From NCBI RefSeq assembly GCF_002954715.1, contig NZ_MSCP01000001.1, positions 2,307,141 through 2,371,140 of the forward strand: a stretch of DNA of 64,000 nt, written 5' to 3'. The DNA comes from Aliivibrio sifiae (GTDB lineage: Bacteria > Pseudomonadota > Gammaproteobacteria > Enterobacterales > Vibrionaceae). The first letter of the stretch is position 1, and every line of letters begins with the position of its first letter. Positions 18,626-27,300 of this stretch are shown piece after piece. A model generated the notes under the pieces. That model was given only the letters and a program-made list of their open reading frames with translations. It was not told where the DNA came from and ran no database searches. Both the position numbers and the translations under genes were made by a program.

Positions 18626-19180
18626 GAATAAATGAGTAACCCTATAGATTACATGGAGACTATTGACTAAAAAACAAGCCATGAATAAGAAATTAAATGA
18701 ATATCAATCCTTTAGTCATTAGATATCAAGAGAAAAGTTAACCGACAGAAACCATAGTTATCACATACGTCTATATAAACAACCAGCATGAATACATTAA
18801 AGTAAGACGTTTATATGCGCTATAGCCATCTATTTTAAGAATTATGGCTGTCATCAACGGTAAGAAAATAGCATAAGAAAAAGTAAATTATGAATGAGTT
18901 TACGGTAAAATTTGTAGGCGCTATTCAGAATTAAAGATATAGGTATTGAACATTCACATTGCCTATTTCACACAAAGACACTATAAAAGTTACATCTTTA
19001 AGCCAAAATCGGACACCATACTAAAAATAATGATATCCGAAATAATTCTTTATTAGTCCACTGTGAATCATAGTTCATTATAAGTTTAAATTTTAACTTG
19101 AATATCGAAACCAAGAATAAATGAAAATTTTACTGAAGCATGGTTCCATCGTCTAAATTCACAGCACTTACCCTTTAGGC
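18626..19180. other. AT-rich gap without a recognised gene
   Basis: About 555 bases between the operator region and the AlpA-like gene. I see only very short reading frames and no clear repeat, hairpin or RNA. It may hold the far upstream part of the operon promoter or be remnant DNA. Confidence 0.6.
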
Positions 19181-19384
19181 CTAACTCTTAATTTCTGCAT
19201 CAGTACTAGACAACTGTGATTCTAACCAAGCATCAATATCCACAGATCGCCAACCTATCACCCTATTACTCAATGCTATGGGCTTCGGCAGATGATTCGA
19301 TTTTCTCCATCGCCAGATGGTTGTATTGCTCACCCCTAGTAACCTTGCTAACTCATCCTGCCTGATAAATAATTTATTACTCAT
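19181..19384 (-). CDS. AlpA-family HTH regulator / excisionase-like
   Basis: A 67-residue protein with a MerR/AlpA-type helix-turn-helix: FIRQDELARLLGVSNTTIWRWRKSNHLPKPIAL, then GWRSVDIDAWLE, the wing and recognition pattern of AlpA and related excisionases. Such proteins regulate integrase expression and help excision in P4-type islands. Here the integrase is at the far end, so the target is unclear; the divergent 392-residue gene 81 bp away is another candidate. The length is typical. Confidence 0.82.
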   Translation of the reverse strand: MSNKLFIRQDELARLLGVSNTTIWRWRKSNHLPKPIALSNRVIGWRSVDIDAWLESQLSSTDAEIKS

Positions 19385-19465
19385 TGTTTTATTCTCTATT
19401 GTTATTCTTTGAAAACACTATAATGACAATACAGACCAAGCATAATACGAAACATACAACAAACC

Positions 19466-20644
19466 ATGTTGACAGATTCATTTATCGATCTACACGCATC
19501 GCGTATAGCTCTAAGAAAACAGATAGAAAAACAAGCTAATGCGCTACAGGAACAAACTCGTGTTGAAAATATAAAAATTACTCAACGCAAGCGTGCTGGA
19601 TATCTTTACGCTATTACTGTCTTAAAGAACATTGTTCTTGAGCCATTTTTCATTAAGGCATTTAAAGCAGAGTTCAAGTCTTTAAAAACGTATGAATCAC
19701 AAACAATCAATGAGTTAGATTCCTTAGTTATTGCTCACGGTGGGCTGAATCGCACTATTCTACAACTCGAAGAATTTCTCGCAATTCGTGGATTATGGAC
19801 TACAAATTATGATGAAATTGACTATGCAGATGAAGTATTGCAAAGCCTTTGGAAAGTAAGAGCATTAACACCGCAGTATAAAGAAAAAACCTACTGGAAC
19901 ACGGTTCTTCCAACATGCGCTTTATGCTGGCGATTACCTCAACATTCTCATTATTATTGCTCTGAACATCACCCTAATCGTGATCAGAAGTCTTATAAAG
20001 CAGCAAAACATAAAGTTTTTCGTGCTTTAACACAGCTTGATAATATTTATATTGAATCTAAATTCGAAAAACAGAAAGAAGCTGAATCAAATAGCCAGAA
20101 AGCGTCGAATATGTACCGTTTACTTGGTGGTTTTGCTCCGCACCCTCGCTATTTCATAAAGTTTTGTAAGAACCATGTTCTACAAACAACCTGGATCGAG
20201 CTTGCAAAAAGCATTACAACCACCACTCAAGAGCTTTACCCTGCTACCTTTAATTGTATAAAACGTATAAAACCTCAAGATTACTCTTGTTGGAAAAACT
20301 GGTGTCTAGCAATAATTCGCGCATTAGATCCTTTACAACCAAAAGCTTGGGTAGTTAGAGAACAAGATAAACATCTAATTAATGTTGAGTCTTGGATGGC
20401 AATCGTATCTACGTTACATCGCTATGAATGCACACATCGCTATGAGTCTTTACCTGTGAATTTTGGCCCAGAGAAGGGTTATAGAAGAAACGAAGAACAG
20501 TGTTCTTCAATAAAGCAATTGATTGATATACAGCGCTTGGAAACAGGTAAAGTTAATCTATCAGAAGTAGCACGAACGCTGGGGCTTAGCAGGCAACGGA
20601 TACATAAGATCGTTAACACCTATGGGCTGTTAGTCAAAAAATAA
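19466..20644 (+). CDS. Unrecognised zinc-finger and HTH protein
   Basis: A 392-residue soluble, basic protein that I do not recognise. It begins with a charged helix (MLTDSFIDLHASRIALRKQI). A probable zinc finger lies at residues 151-168 (C-x2-C-x10-C-x2-H: C151, C154, C165, H168). The C-terminus has a resolvase- or Hin-like helix-turn-helix, NLSEVARTLGLSRQRIHKIV (about 366-385). No catalytic motif is evident. It is divergent from the AlpA-like gene. Several partial copies of its 3' end lie in the following 2.2 kb, one of which keeps the reading frame with many synonymous changes. DNA binding is likely; the role is unknown. Confidence 0.75.
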   Translation: MLTDSFIDLHASRIALRKQIEKQANALQEQTRVENIKITQRKRAGYLYAITVLKNIVLEPFFIKAFKAEFKSLKTYESQTINELDSLVIAHGGLNRTILQLEEFLAIRGLWTTNYDEIDYADEVLQSLWKVRALTPQYKEKTYWNTVLPTCALCWRLPQHSHYYCSEHHPNRDQKSYKAAKHKVFRALTQLDNIYIESKFEKQKEAESNSQKASNMYRLLGGFAPHPRYFIKFCKNHVLQTTWIELAKSITTTTQELYPATFNCIKRIKPQDYSCWKNWCLAIIRALDPLQPKAWVVREQDKHLINVESWMAIVSTLHRYECTHRYESLPVNFGPEKGYRRNEEQCSSIKQLIDIQRLETGKVNLSEVARTLGLSRQRIHKIVNTYGLLVKK

Positions 20645-21416
20645 AGTATATGAGTATGAAAAACGACTTTTAGCGGTTTGAAGGCTTCACTTAGATAACG
20701 CATTGTATTTTTTATTCGTGATAATAATTAAATAGTAAAGAAAGCGAAGAACACTGTTCCATCGTTACTTACCGCATATGTTCGGTACGCAGATGATTAA
20801 ACTTATATAGCTATGAAGTTGATCGTTCATATAGAGGAAGCGAAATAACAGTGTTCCAACGTTACTTACAGCATATATTCGGTACGAAAATGATTAAACT
20901 AATGTACCCCTGGAGCTAACAGCTCATACTGCCTCATTGCGTGTGCTGACCAGCACGCGCGATAAAGTGGTGAGATTCTGAAGACAGATCACCACACTAT
21001 TTGATTGTGCATATAGAAGAGACGAAGAACAGTGTTCTTCAATAAAGCAATTGATTGATATGCAGCGCTTGGAAACAGGTAAAGTTAATCTATCAGAAGT
21101 AGCACGGACGCTAGAGCTTAGCAGGCAACGTATACATAAAATCGTTAATATCTATGGAATGTTAGTCAAAAAATAAAGTATATGAATATTAAAAACGATT
21201 TTTAGCGGTTTGAAGGCTTCACTTAGATAACGCATTGTATTTTTTATTCGTGATAATAATTAAATAGTAAAGAAAGCGAAGAACACTGTTCCATCGTTAC
21301 TTACCTGTGCACGCTCGGCACGCAGATGATTAAACTTATATAGCAATGAAGTTAATAACTCATACTGTCTCATTGCGTGTGCTGACCAGCACGCGCGATA
21401 AAGTGGTGATATTCTA
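20484..21416 (+). repeat. Duplicated 3'-gene segment and flanking repeats
   Basis: The segment about 20481-20820 (end of the 392-residue gene plus 176 bases after it) recurs at about 21013-21352, offset 532 bases, with one small indel. A related 65-bp unit (AACAGTGTTCC to ATGATTAAACT) occurs again at about 20837-20901. A second pair, 20922-20979 and 21358-21416, contains the hairpin GTGCTG-AC-CAGCAC. The arrangement looks like unequal recombination among tandem paralogues. Confidence 0.8.
21012..21176 (+). pseudogene. 3' remnant of a paralogue of the zinc-finger/HTH gene
   Basis: 55 codons in frame to a stop, matching the last 55 codons of the gene ending at 20644. The HTH is kept (LSEVARTLELSRQRIHKIV). 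Most differences are silent (for example ACGAACG to ACGGACG, CGG to CGT), with few replacements (Gly to Glu, Thr to Ile, Leu to Met). This suggests the piece came from a once-functional paralogue that lost its 5' part, rather than from a recent copy. Confidence 0.8.
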
Positions 21417-21548
21417 GACTCTATTCTTATTTACCAGCTTGATTATGCCCACTGAAAAATGCTGAGTTATTAGTTATAGATAAGTGTTGTTCTAAACATA
21501 ATCCAGATAACAAGCTTTGATAGTTCGAGGGCAAGGTAAATACCAAAT

Positions 21549-21702
21549 CAATGTTGAGTACAGATCGAGATCGTATCTACGTTACATCGCTATGAATACA
21601 CATATATCTATGAGTCTCTACCTGTAAATTTTGGTCCAGAGAAGGGTTATAGAAGAAACGAAGAACAATGTTCTTCGATAAAGCAATTGATGGATATTCA
21701 GC
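21549..21702 (+). pseudogene. Second internal remnant of the same gene family
   Basis: Matches about 20380-20533 of the zinc-finger/HTH gene (from AATGTTGAGT to the GATAT-x-CAGC segment), including TACGTTACATCGCTATGAAT and GAGAAGGGTTATAGAAGAAA. It has several substitutions and lacks both ends, so no protein can be made from it. Confidence 0.78.
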
Positions 21703-21776
21703 TTTTGTTCTAGTTGAGATGATTAAGAAAATGGCTCATATTTCTCAGTTTTTTAAGTGCCTATTCAATGCTATGC

Positions 21777-22345
21777 ATTACGTTTTAACGTTGTTTCTTT
21801 AAGCCACCTGCGAGGCGGATAGTTTCACATAATTGCTAACTTACTGCTTAACATAGTTATGTGTTTACGTTTTAACGTTGCTTCTTTAAGCCGCCTGCGA
21901 GGCGGATAGTTTCACATAATTGCTAACTTACTGCTTAACATAGTTATGTGTTTACGTTTTAACGTTGCTTCTTTAAGCCGCCTGCGAGGCGGATAGTTTC
22001 ACATAATTGCTAACTTACTGCTTAACATAGTTATGTGTTTACGTTTTAACCTTGCTTCTTTAAGCCGCCTGCGAGGCGGATAGTTTCACACAATTGCTAA
22101 CTTATTGATTAACTTGGCTATGTGTTTACGTTTTAATATTGCTTCTTTAAGCCGCCTGCAAGGCGGATAGTTTCACATAATTGCTAACTTATTGCTTAAC
22201 ATGGCTATGTGTTTACGTTTTAACGTTGCTTCTTTAAGCCGCCTGCGAGGCGGATAGTTTCACATAGTTGCTAACTTACTGCTTAACATGGCTATGTGTT
22301 CACGTTTTAACGTTGTTTCTTTAAGCCACCAGCTAGGTGGACTAG
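21777..22345. repeat. 87-bp tandem repeat, about 6.5 units
   Basis: The spacing is exactly 87 bp for six units (the AGTTTCACA element occurs at 21821, 21908, 21995, 22082, 22169 and 22256), then a partial unit. Each unit has two inverted repeats: CCGCCT-GCG-AGGCGG, and CACATAA facing TTATGTG across about 30 bases. The last partial unit has CCACC/GGTGG, a compensated change, while the first has CCACCT/AGGCGG with one mismatch. There is no reading frame of interest. The intervening sequence is the same in every unit, so this is not a CRISPR array. Confidence 0.9.
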
Positions 22346-22579
22346 AGCGCTAGTTGCTTGCTCTGAAGTCAATTTATCTAACTTAACCTCATCTGTAAAG
22401 AAGTTTAACTCATTGACTTATAAAATATTTTATATATAACAAGCACAAAAAAGACAAGCATAAACGCTAAAGATTTGTTTCTAGTTGATAATAAAGCTTT
22501 TATCTGAAGACGTTCTTTACCCTCCTCGCTAACAACTTTTTTTACGTAAGCGCCAGCCAGTTACTCGGTGTGTTGAGAG

Positions 22580-22609
22580 GTGAACGAAAGCCGTTAGGCT
22601 TTGGTTCAC
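22580..22609. other. Strong isolated hairpin
   Basis: GTGAACGAAAGCC and GGCTTTGGTTCAC pair at 12 of 13 positions around a GTTA loop. It is not followed by a T run and does not end any visible gene. It may be a structured RNA or a recombination site. Confidence 0.6.
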
Positions 22610-22730
22610 TTTAGCGCCTGACGACATATCAGAAAAAGCCAAGCTCTCACTCTATCCCGAATGGACGGATAGCGTTTTCGGCCAAGATGTTGTTGATACG
22701 TAAAATACTGATGGTACACGGTTACTCAGC

Positions 22731-22815
22731 TACAGATCGACACATCGCTTAAGCCTTTACCTGTAAATTTTGGCCCAGAGAAGGGTTATAGAAGAAACGA
22801 AGAACAGTGTTCCAG
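22731..22815 (+). pseudogene. Third remnant of the zinc-finger/HTH gene family
   Basis: Matches about 20434-20510 of the intact gene (CTTTACCTGTAAATTTTGGC, then the GAAGGGTTATAGAAGAAACG segment) and then diverges. A 72-codon frame that starts inside it has no recognisable continuation. From 22816 to 23246 I see no gene. Confidence 0.75.
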
Positions 22816-23246
22816 CAATGAGCACTCTCAATCGTTTTTTCCCAAAAATCAGTCAGAGTAAGCGCTCAATAATATTTTATTGGCGTCCGTTTGCCCTATC
22901 AAAAGTTATCCGAATTCAGCACATCCAGAAATTCCCTCTCGCAGAGCAATCTAATTTCTCAATTCGATTACTAAGCTTTGATTTTTAAACGGAGGATCGA
23001 ATTATATACCTGTGAAGTACTATTTAGCTCCGTATAGCAAATTGTTAATCATATGACTCGATTACATCAGTGATATCGTTAGGCAGGTTATCGTAAAGGT
23101 AAATACATGATTTGGCTGAACAGTAAATCGTTCAAGGATTTGTGAGGTATTCGAATACCTCTTATACCTGAAGTAACATCAACTTATCGAGATGATAATT
23201 AATGGGTGTTGGTGAGTTGGTTTTCTTACATTTGAAATCAGAACAG

Positions 23247-23284
23247 CCCATGTGAGTACCTTTATTTAAGGAGCATCACATGGG
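23247..23284 (-). terminator. Hairpin after the PD-(D/E)XK operon
   Basis: CCCATGTGA and TCACATGGG form a perfect 9-bp stem with a 20-nt loop, 17 bp after the stop of the nuclease gene. No T run follows on the transcribed strand, so termination is only inferred. Confidence 0.5.
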
Positions 23285-23301
23285 ATTTCCTAAGTATAAC
23301 T

Positions 23302-24048
23302 CTATTTAGATTGGATTTTGGACTTAGCGACTAATTCTACTCTAATTTTTGCTTCAAGCCTCTTTCTTTTCTCTTCAGCTGCTTTATCAAGTTTAGCTTT
23401 TGTTGGAGCATGGAATAAATCGACAGAATAATGGTTGACATAAAAATCAGCACCTGAACCACCGTTAAGTTTATGTTCGGTCCCAAACCTTAAACCATCT
23501 GAACTTTTATTGCTAACTGCGATGCTCCTTGCTACCAGACCAGTTTCCCATTCATTCATCGCATACGATGCGCCACTCTCAAGCTTCGAGTAGAAAATCA
23601 TACCGCCTTTGCAATTATTAGAACCACCCATTGCATAGCTACCTAGCAATTGATTTTCTAATCCGCCATACACGTAATCAAAGCCATTCCAAAGCTTTGC
23701 TTCCATCACCCATTTATATAAGTCGCCACTAGAACCCGTTACTTCAATATAGATATCACAATGACCACCATTTTGAGCATCATGATGCACCGATGGGTAT
23801 TTTTGTTTGAGCTGGACGATAAGGTGCTCGGTTATGGCATCTTCACCTTTCTCATAATGATGTTGCCTACCAGACTCAGTGATACTGATTATTTTGTTCA
23901 AATCTCTGTCAATTTGGCTGACAAACGCATCATATGATAACGGTCTCTGACGTGCTAACTGTTCCATAATATCAGGACAAGCAGAAAGTATATCCTGCAT
24001 ACTGTAACCAGCAGCTTGTGCCATACTGTCAATAGGAGAAACTGTCAT
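23302..24048 (-). CDS. Probable PD-(D/E)XK nuclease
   Basis: A 248-residue soluble protein with the residues of a PD-(D/E)XK nuclease core: a helix glutamate (E69 in GEDAITEHL), D98 in GGHCDIYIEV, and E116-A-K118 in KWVMEAKLW, spaced as in restriction endonuclease-like folds. A Gly/Ala-rich segment follows (residues 125-155), and the C-terminus is a basic coiled helix (KLDKAAEEKRKRLEAKIRVEL). It is the last gene of a three-gene operon and its ATG overlaps the stop codon of the preceding gene by one base (TAATG). The likely function is DNA or RNA cleavage in defence. I do not recognise the exact family. Confidence 0.72.
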   Translation of the reverse strand: MTVSPIDSMAQAAGYSMQDILSACPDIMEQLARQRPLSYDAFVSQIDRDLNKIISITESGRQHHYEKGEDAITEHLIVQLKQKYPSVHHDAQNGGHCDIYIEVTGSSGDLYKWVMEAKLWNGFDYVYGGLENQLLGSYAMGGSNNCKGGMIFYSKLESGASYAMNEWETGLVARSIAVSNKSSDGLRFGTEHKLNGGSGADFYVNHYSVDLFHAPTKAKLDKAAEEKRKRLEAKIRVELVAKSKIQSK

Positions 24049-24494
24049 TATCGATGCCCCACTTCTTCTAGGGACAACGGGTTCGTTGGTACTTGAAGTC
24101 TATTCACAAAGTATGGGAACACTCTAGAGTTTAGCTCTTCCAACTTTAGTATATTCCCATCATTATCAATATACTGTTGCTCGTTTAACGCCACCATATA
24201 CGTATGCTGATCTAATTCGTCAATCACATCAGTGATACTGTCATCATACAATTTATATCTGACTTCTAGAGCATCAAAAGGATTGGCCGTTAGAGCATAT
24301 GCTGCCTGAATCAACTCACTATCACCTGAAGGGGCGCGATTTAATGCTGCTCGCAAACCTCCGATGGTCAAATTTTTTTGTCGCGGATTTTGCTCTAAAT
24401 AAGAAGTAATGGCGTCACAAACAGCATAGATCGGTGACTGTGTTGTCGACACCAACTCGGCTAACAGTGTTTTAATCTGGGTTACATTGCTCAT
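24048..24494 (-). CDS. Unrecognised 148-residue operon protein
   Basis: A small, acidic, soluble protein of unknown family. Helices predominate in the first half (IKTLLAELVSTTQSPIYAVCDAI), followed by LTIGGLRAALNRAPSGDSEL, which reads like a winged-helix or adaptor segment, and an acidic strand-rich end. No catalytic motif is visible. The stop codon overlaps the start of the nuclease gene, and the gene begins 17 bp after the 355-residue gene, so the three are made together. It may be a partner or inhibitor of the nuclease; that is inference from context. Confidence 0.7.
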   Translation of the reverse strand: MSNVTQIKTLLAELVSTTQSPIYAVCDAITSYLEQNPRQKNLTIGGLRAALNRAPSGDSELIQAAYALTANPFDALEVRYKLYDDSITDVIDELDQHTYMVALNEQQYIDNDGNILKLEELNSRVFPYFVNRLQVPTNPLSLEEVGHR

Positions 24495-24511
24495 GACAAA
24501 CCTTAAAATAT

Positions 24512-25579
24512 CTATGGAAGATGCAACAGCACTTTCTCAATCGCGAAATTGAAATCATCTAATCTTGACGATTTATTAACTGAAAAATCAGTCAATGGTT
24601 GCGATGTATCAAGCATCTTTGGATGCCCCATCAACCCAACCTCAATGTCAATTTTACGTGTTGTATTTGCTACTGGAAACTCCCACTTTTTGGTTACAGA
24701 AAATTTAGCATGCACATAACCAGCTGTTTCACCTGTATTGTGGTAGCTATCCTGCTTCAAACACTTTTGGCTACCCTTTAGTGGAATTCGAACAGGGTTG
24801 GAGTCTGTTGTAACATGTCCAACTTTCGTGATGTAACCATCAACAGCATCATACATAGGACCGATAGCATGAAACACGTTGACTGGGTCACCATGGTCAA
24901 CTCTATTAGCCATCAAAAATTGACGCATAATAAACAGTTGTGTTTGACAGGCAGTTCTTGACATCGACGCTCTATCTACAGATAAGATTAGTCTCGATTT
25001 ATTCTCACACCAGTAAATTACATGAAAGAGTTGAGTTCTCACTCTACGTTTCATCATGAATGTTGTATTAGTATTCTGGAGTTGAATACCACTTGCTGAT
25101 AAGTGTGATGCAGGTACAGGCTCTTCAATTTCTCGGTCTGTAATTACAGATGCAACAATTCGCTTATATGTTTCACCACCAAAAGAAACGCTATCCCGCA
25201 ATACAGGATAAACTCTGCTGGTTTGCAAGCTATTTAACAGCGTAGTATTTTCAACTGGGAATGGAAACGCATCAATAATTGACTGCTCTGTGGTGAGCTG
25301 CAATGTTGCGAACAGTGAGTTAAGTGCGATCTGGTCAGCTGGCTGAGTGACATTAAAAATCTCAACCTGTCTCGTATCAAGTTGCAGCGCCAACAAGCCA
25401 AGCTCATTGAGCTTATTTTGCAAGTCGGTATTTGTGTTAACAACACTTAAAACATCCATTTTAAAGTCATCTTTTGACCTAGCTACTGTATCGATAACCT
25501 GCTTAACCTGACTTTTGGTAAAGTGGAAGTTAAAACGGTCTAGCAACTTGCTGATTTGATGCTCGTAAGATGTTGGCAT
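24512..25579 (-). CDS. Unrecognised 355-residue operon protein
   Basis: First gene of the nuclease operon. The N-terminal 130 residues are helical (YEHQISKLLDRFNFHFTKSQ), and the remainder is rich in strands, with VRTQLFHVIYWCENKSRLIL, DRASMSRTACQTQLFIMRQF and a late TRKIDIEVGLMGHPK. There is no membrane segment, nucleotide-binding loop or known nuclease motif. Together with its partners it may be the sensing or target-binding part of a defence system. I could not assign a family; the coding call rests on length, an uninterrupted frame and tight operon spacing. Confidence 0.7.
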   Translation of the reverse strand: MPTSYEHQISKLLDRFNFHFTKSQVKQVIDTVARSKDDFKMDVLSVVNTNTDLQNKLNELGLLALQLDTRQVEIFNVTQPADQIALNSLFATLQLTTEQSIIDAFPFPVENTTLLNSLQTSRVYPVLRDSVSFGGETYKRIVASVITDREIEEPVPASHLSASGIQLQNTNTTFMMKRRVRTQLFHVIYWCENKSRLILSVDRASMSRTACQTQLFIMRQFLMANRVDHGDPVNVFHAIGPMYDAVDGYITKVGHVTTDSNPVRIPLKGSQKCLKQDSYHNTGETAGYVHAKFSVTKKWEFPVANTTRKIDIEVGLMGHPKMLDTSQPLTDFSVNKSSRLDDFNFAIEKVLLHLP

Positions 25580-25935
25580 AAATTCCCTTAAACAATATAA
25601 CTGATCATTACGTTTTCAATCATATCATGTACATAGCTGAGTATCATTTGATATCGATTCAACTTGTGAAATCTAATCTCATATGGCGAAATAAAATGCA
25701 ATTACTCCACAATGTTGCTAGTGGATATTCGCACGACACAATGATACTTGCTGTGATCGCCTCCCCGATTTTATAGACTGTAATAAGCTAGATCTTACTC
25801 AAACTCAACTAATCCGAACCCACATAGTTTAGAGCACAAATTTTAACTTGCTTTTACCCACATTCGAGTTAGCTGACATTGTTAGTTCAACCAGTACAGG
25901 AATACGTTTCATTTGAACTGCATAATTGACAATTC

Positions 25936-26163
25936 TCACAAAACGGCATAACTCTCTTTTAAAACCTCCATTGCGCTCAAAATGTATATACACAAAAACG
26001 GCGTAACTCTCTTTTGAAACCTCCATTGCGCCCAAAATGTGTATACACAAAAACGGCGTAACTCTCTTTTGAAACCTCCATTGCGCCCAAAATGTGTATA
26101 CACAAAAACGGCGTAACTCTCTTTTGAAACCTCCATTGCGCCCAAAATGTGTATACACAAAAA
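25936..26163. repeat. 55-bp tandem repeat, four units
   Basis: GGCGTAACTCTCTTTTGAAA recurs at 25945 (slightly diverged), 26000, 26055 and 26110, always 55 bp apart. Three units carry the palindrome GTGTATACAC at the joints (GTATATACAC in the first). Since 55 is not a multiple of three, long frames seen on the minus strand pass through the same DNA in all three phases; I judge them non-coding. The stretch 25580-25935 to the left has no gene and should contain the nuclease operon promoter. Confidence 0.9.
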
Positions 26164-26171
26164 TAACATAA

Positions 26172-26216
26172 GCTAACAATCATTAGCCTAACGTTCATTA
26201 GCTTAACGATCACTAG
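26172..26216. repeat. 15-bp repeat, three imperfect units
   Basis: GCTAACAATCATTAG, CCTAACGTTCATTAG and CTTAACGATCACTAG are adjacent, giving three direct 15-bp units just after the 55-bp array and before the end of the KfrA-type gene. The role is unknown. Confidence 0.7.
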
Positions 26217-26283
26217 AGCAAATAATTAACCCAAGAGATGCTTACGTATATAGCTAGTACCTCATACTGAACGAATATGATCT

Positions 26284-27261
26284 TTAAGCCTCCATCTGCT
26301 GCTGAGACAACCTCATTTGAATTGCGCTATTTTTCACTAACAGTTCCGCGACTTGCTCTTCAGATGCTTTTAGTTTGTTCTCTGTTATTCGCAAGCTAAC
26401 AAGCATTTCCTCATGTTCTTTTCGTAAGGCTGTATTTTGATTTTCTATTTTTTCTAATGATTTATTTACTGATTTAAGCTCTGTTGTCTCAGCTACTAAC
26501 TTCTCTTTAATAAAATCAAAGTTAACCGTCAAGTCAGATAATTGATCCCGCAATATTTCAATTTCACTCAATGTCACTTTAGATTGAGTATCTAAGACAA
26601 TATAAGCCTCCTGGCTGCTTGAAAGCTTTTCCATAAGCGCTTGATAAGACTTAATCTCAGTATCCAAATGTTCACTCAACAACAGATTTTTTTCCTGTAA
26701 TTGTCGATTTGTCGCATTCCAATCAATTTTTTCATTCCCTAACTCTTCTAATCTATCTTCAAGTTCTTCTATTGTATCTTCTTGAATTTCACCCTCTTCA
26801 ACCTGTATACGTACTCGATTTTCAATTTCAATTGCTGCTTCCTCTGCTATTGTTTTTGCCGCAATAGCGGCTTCTGTAGCATTTTCTGCATATTTTAATC
26901 GAGTTCTGACCAACTGCTCATGATGACGGTATGCAGCACTATTCATCTTAACCATTACATCTTTCAATGCATCGCTGAATTCAGTTTCAAGACGATTAAA
27001 TGTATCCTGAATTTCAACAGGTAACTCTGTGTGAACTTGATTTCCAGATTGAAGATTTATACTTACTTCGATTTTCTTTTCAACCACTTCAGGGATTTTT
27101 CCCTCTTCTCTCAATCTATCTAAATCAATTTTAAGATTAGTCGTTTTCCCTCGCTTTAGCACCTCTCGTAAATGCCACCCACTTGGTTCTAAACCCTTGT
27201 CGACTATTATTTTTGCCGCATTGATAACATCATCATCTGTATATGATTTCTTCCTAGCCAT
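26284..27261 (-). CDS. KfrA-type DNA-binding coiled-coil protein
   Basis: A 325-residue protein. Residues 1-60 (KKSYTDDDVINAAKIIVDKGL, then SGWHLREVLKRGKTTNLKIDLDRL) match the KfrA N-terminal DNA-binding domain. From about residue 80 the sequence is a long acidic coiled coil with heptad leucines to the end. KfrA proteins of plasmids bind repeats in their own promoters and help partition or nucleoid association. A TTAG-repeat array with inverted copies lies 40 bp upstream of the start and is a candidate target. The gene supports a plasmid origin for this half of the island. Confidence 0.82.
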   Translation of the reverse strand: MARKKSYTDDDVINAAKIIVDKGLEPSGWHLREVLKRGKTTNLKIDLDRLREEGKIPEVVEKKIEVSINLQSGNQVHTELPVEIQDTFNRLETEFSDALKDVMVKMNSAAYRHHEQLVRTRLKYAENATEAAIAAKTIAEEAAIEIENRVRIQVEEGEIQEDTIEELEDRLEELGNEKIDWNATNRQLQEKNLLLSEHLDTEIKSYQALMEKLSSSQEAYIVLDTQSKVTLSEIEILRDQLSDLTVNFDFIKEKLVAETTELKSVNKSLEKIENQNTALRKEHEEMLVSLRITENKLKASEEQVAELLVKNSAIQMRLSQQQMEA

Positions 27262-27300
27262 TTTTATGAACCTTATTTTTATTCTTATTAGGTTAATTTG

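Noticed and set aside
21777-22345. CRISPR array or integron attC sites
   Set aside because: The whole 87-bp unit is repeated, including the part that would be a spacer; no cas or integron integrase gene is nearby; and the attC core signature is not convincing.
22770-22988. 72-codon plus-strand frame
   Set aside because: It starts inside a remnant of the zinc-finger/HTH gene and continues into unrelated DNA; no RBS or recognisable product.
25829-26213. Overlapping minus-strand frames of 77-116 codons with repetitive peptides
   Set aside because: They arise from a 55-bp tandem repeat that lacks stop codons in all three phases; there is no RBS or family signal.
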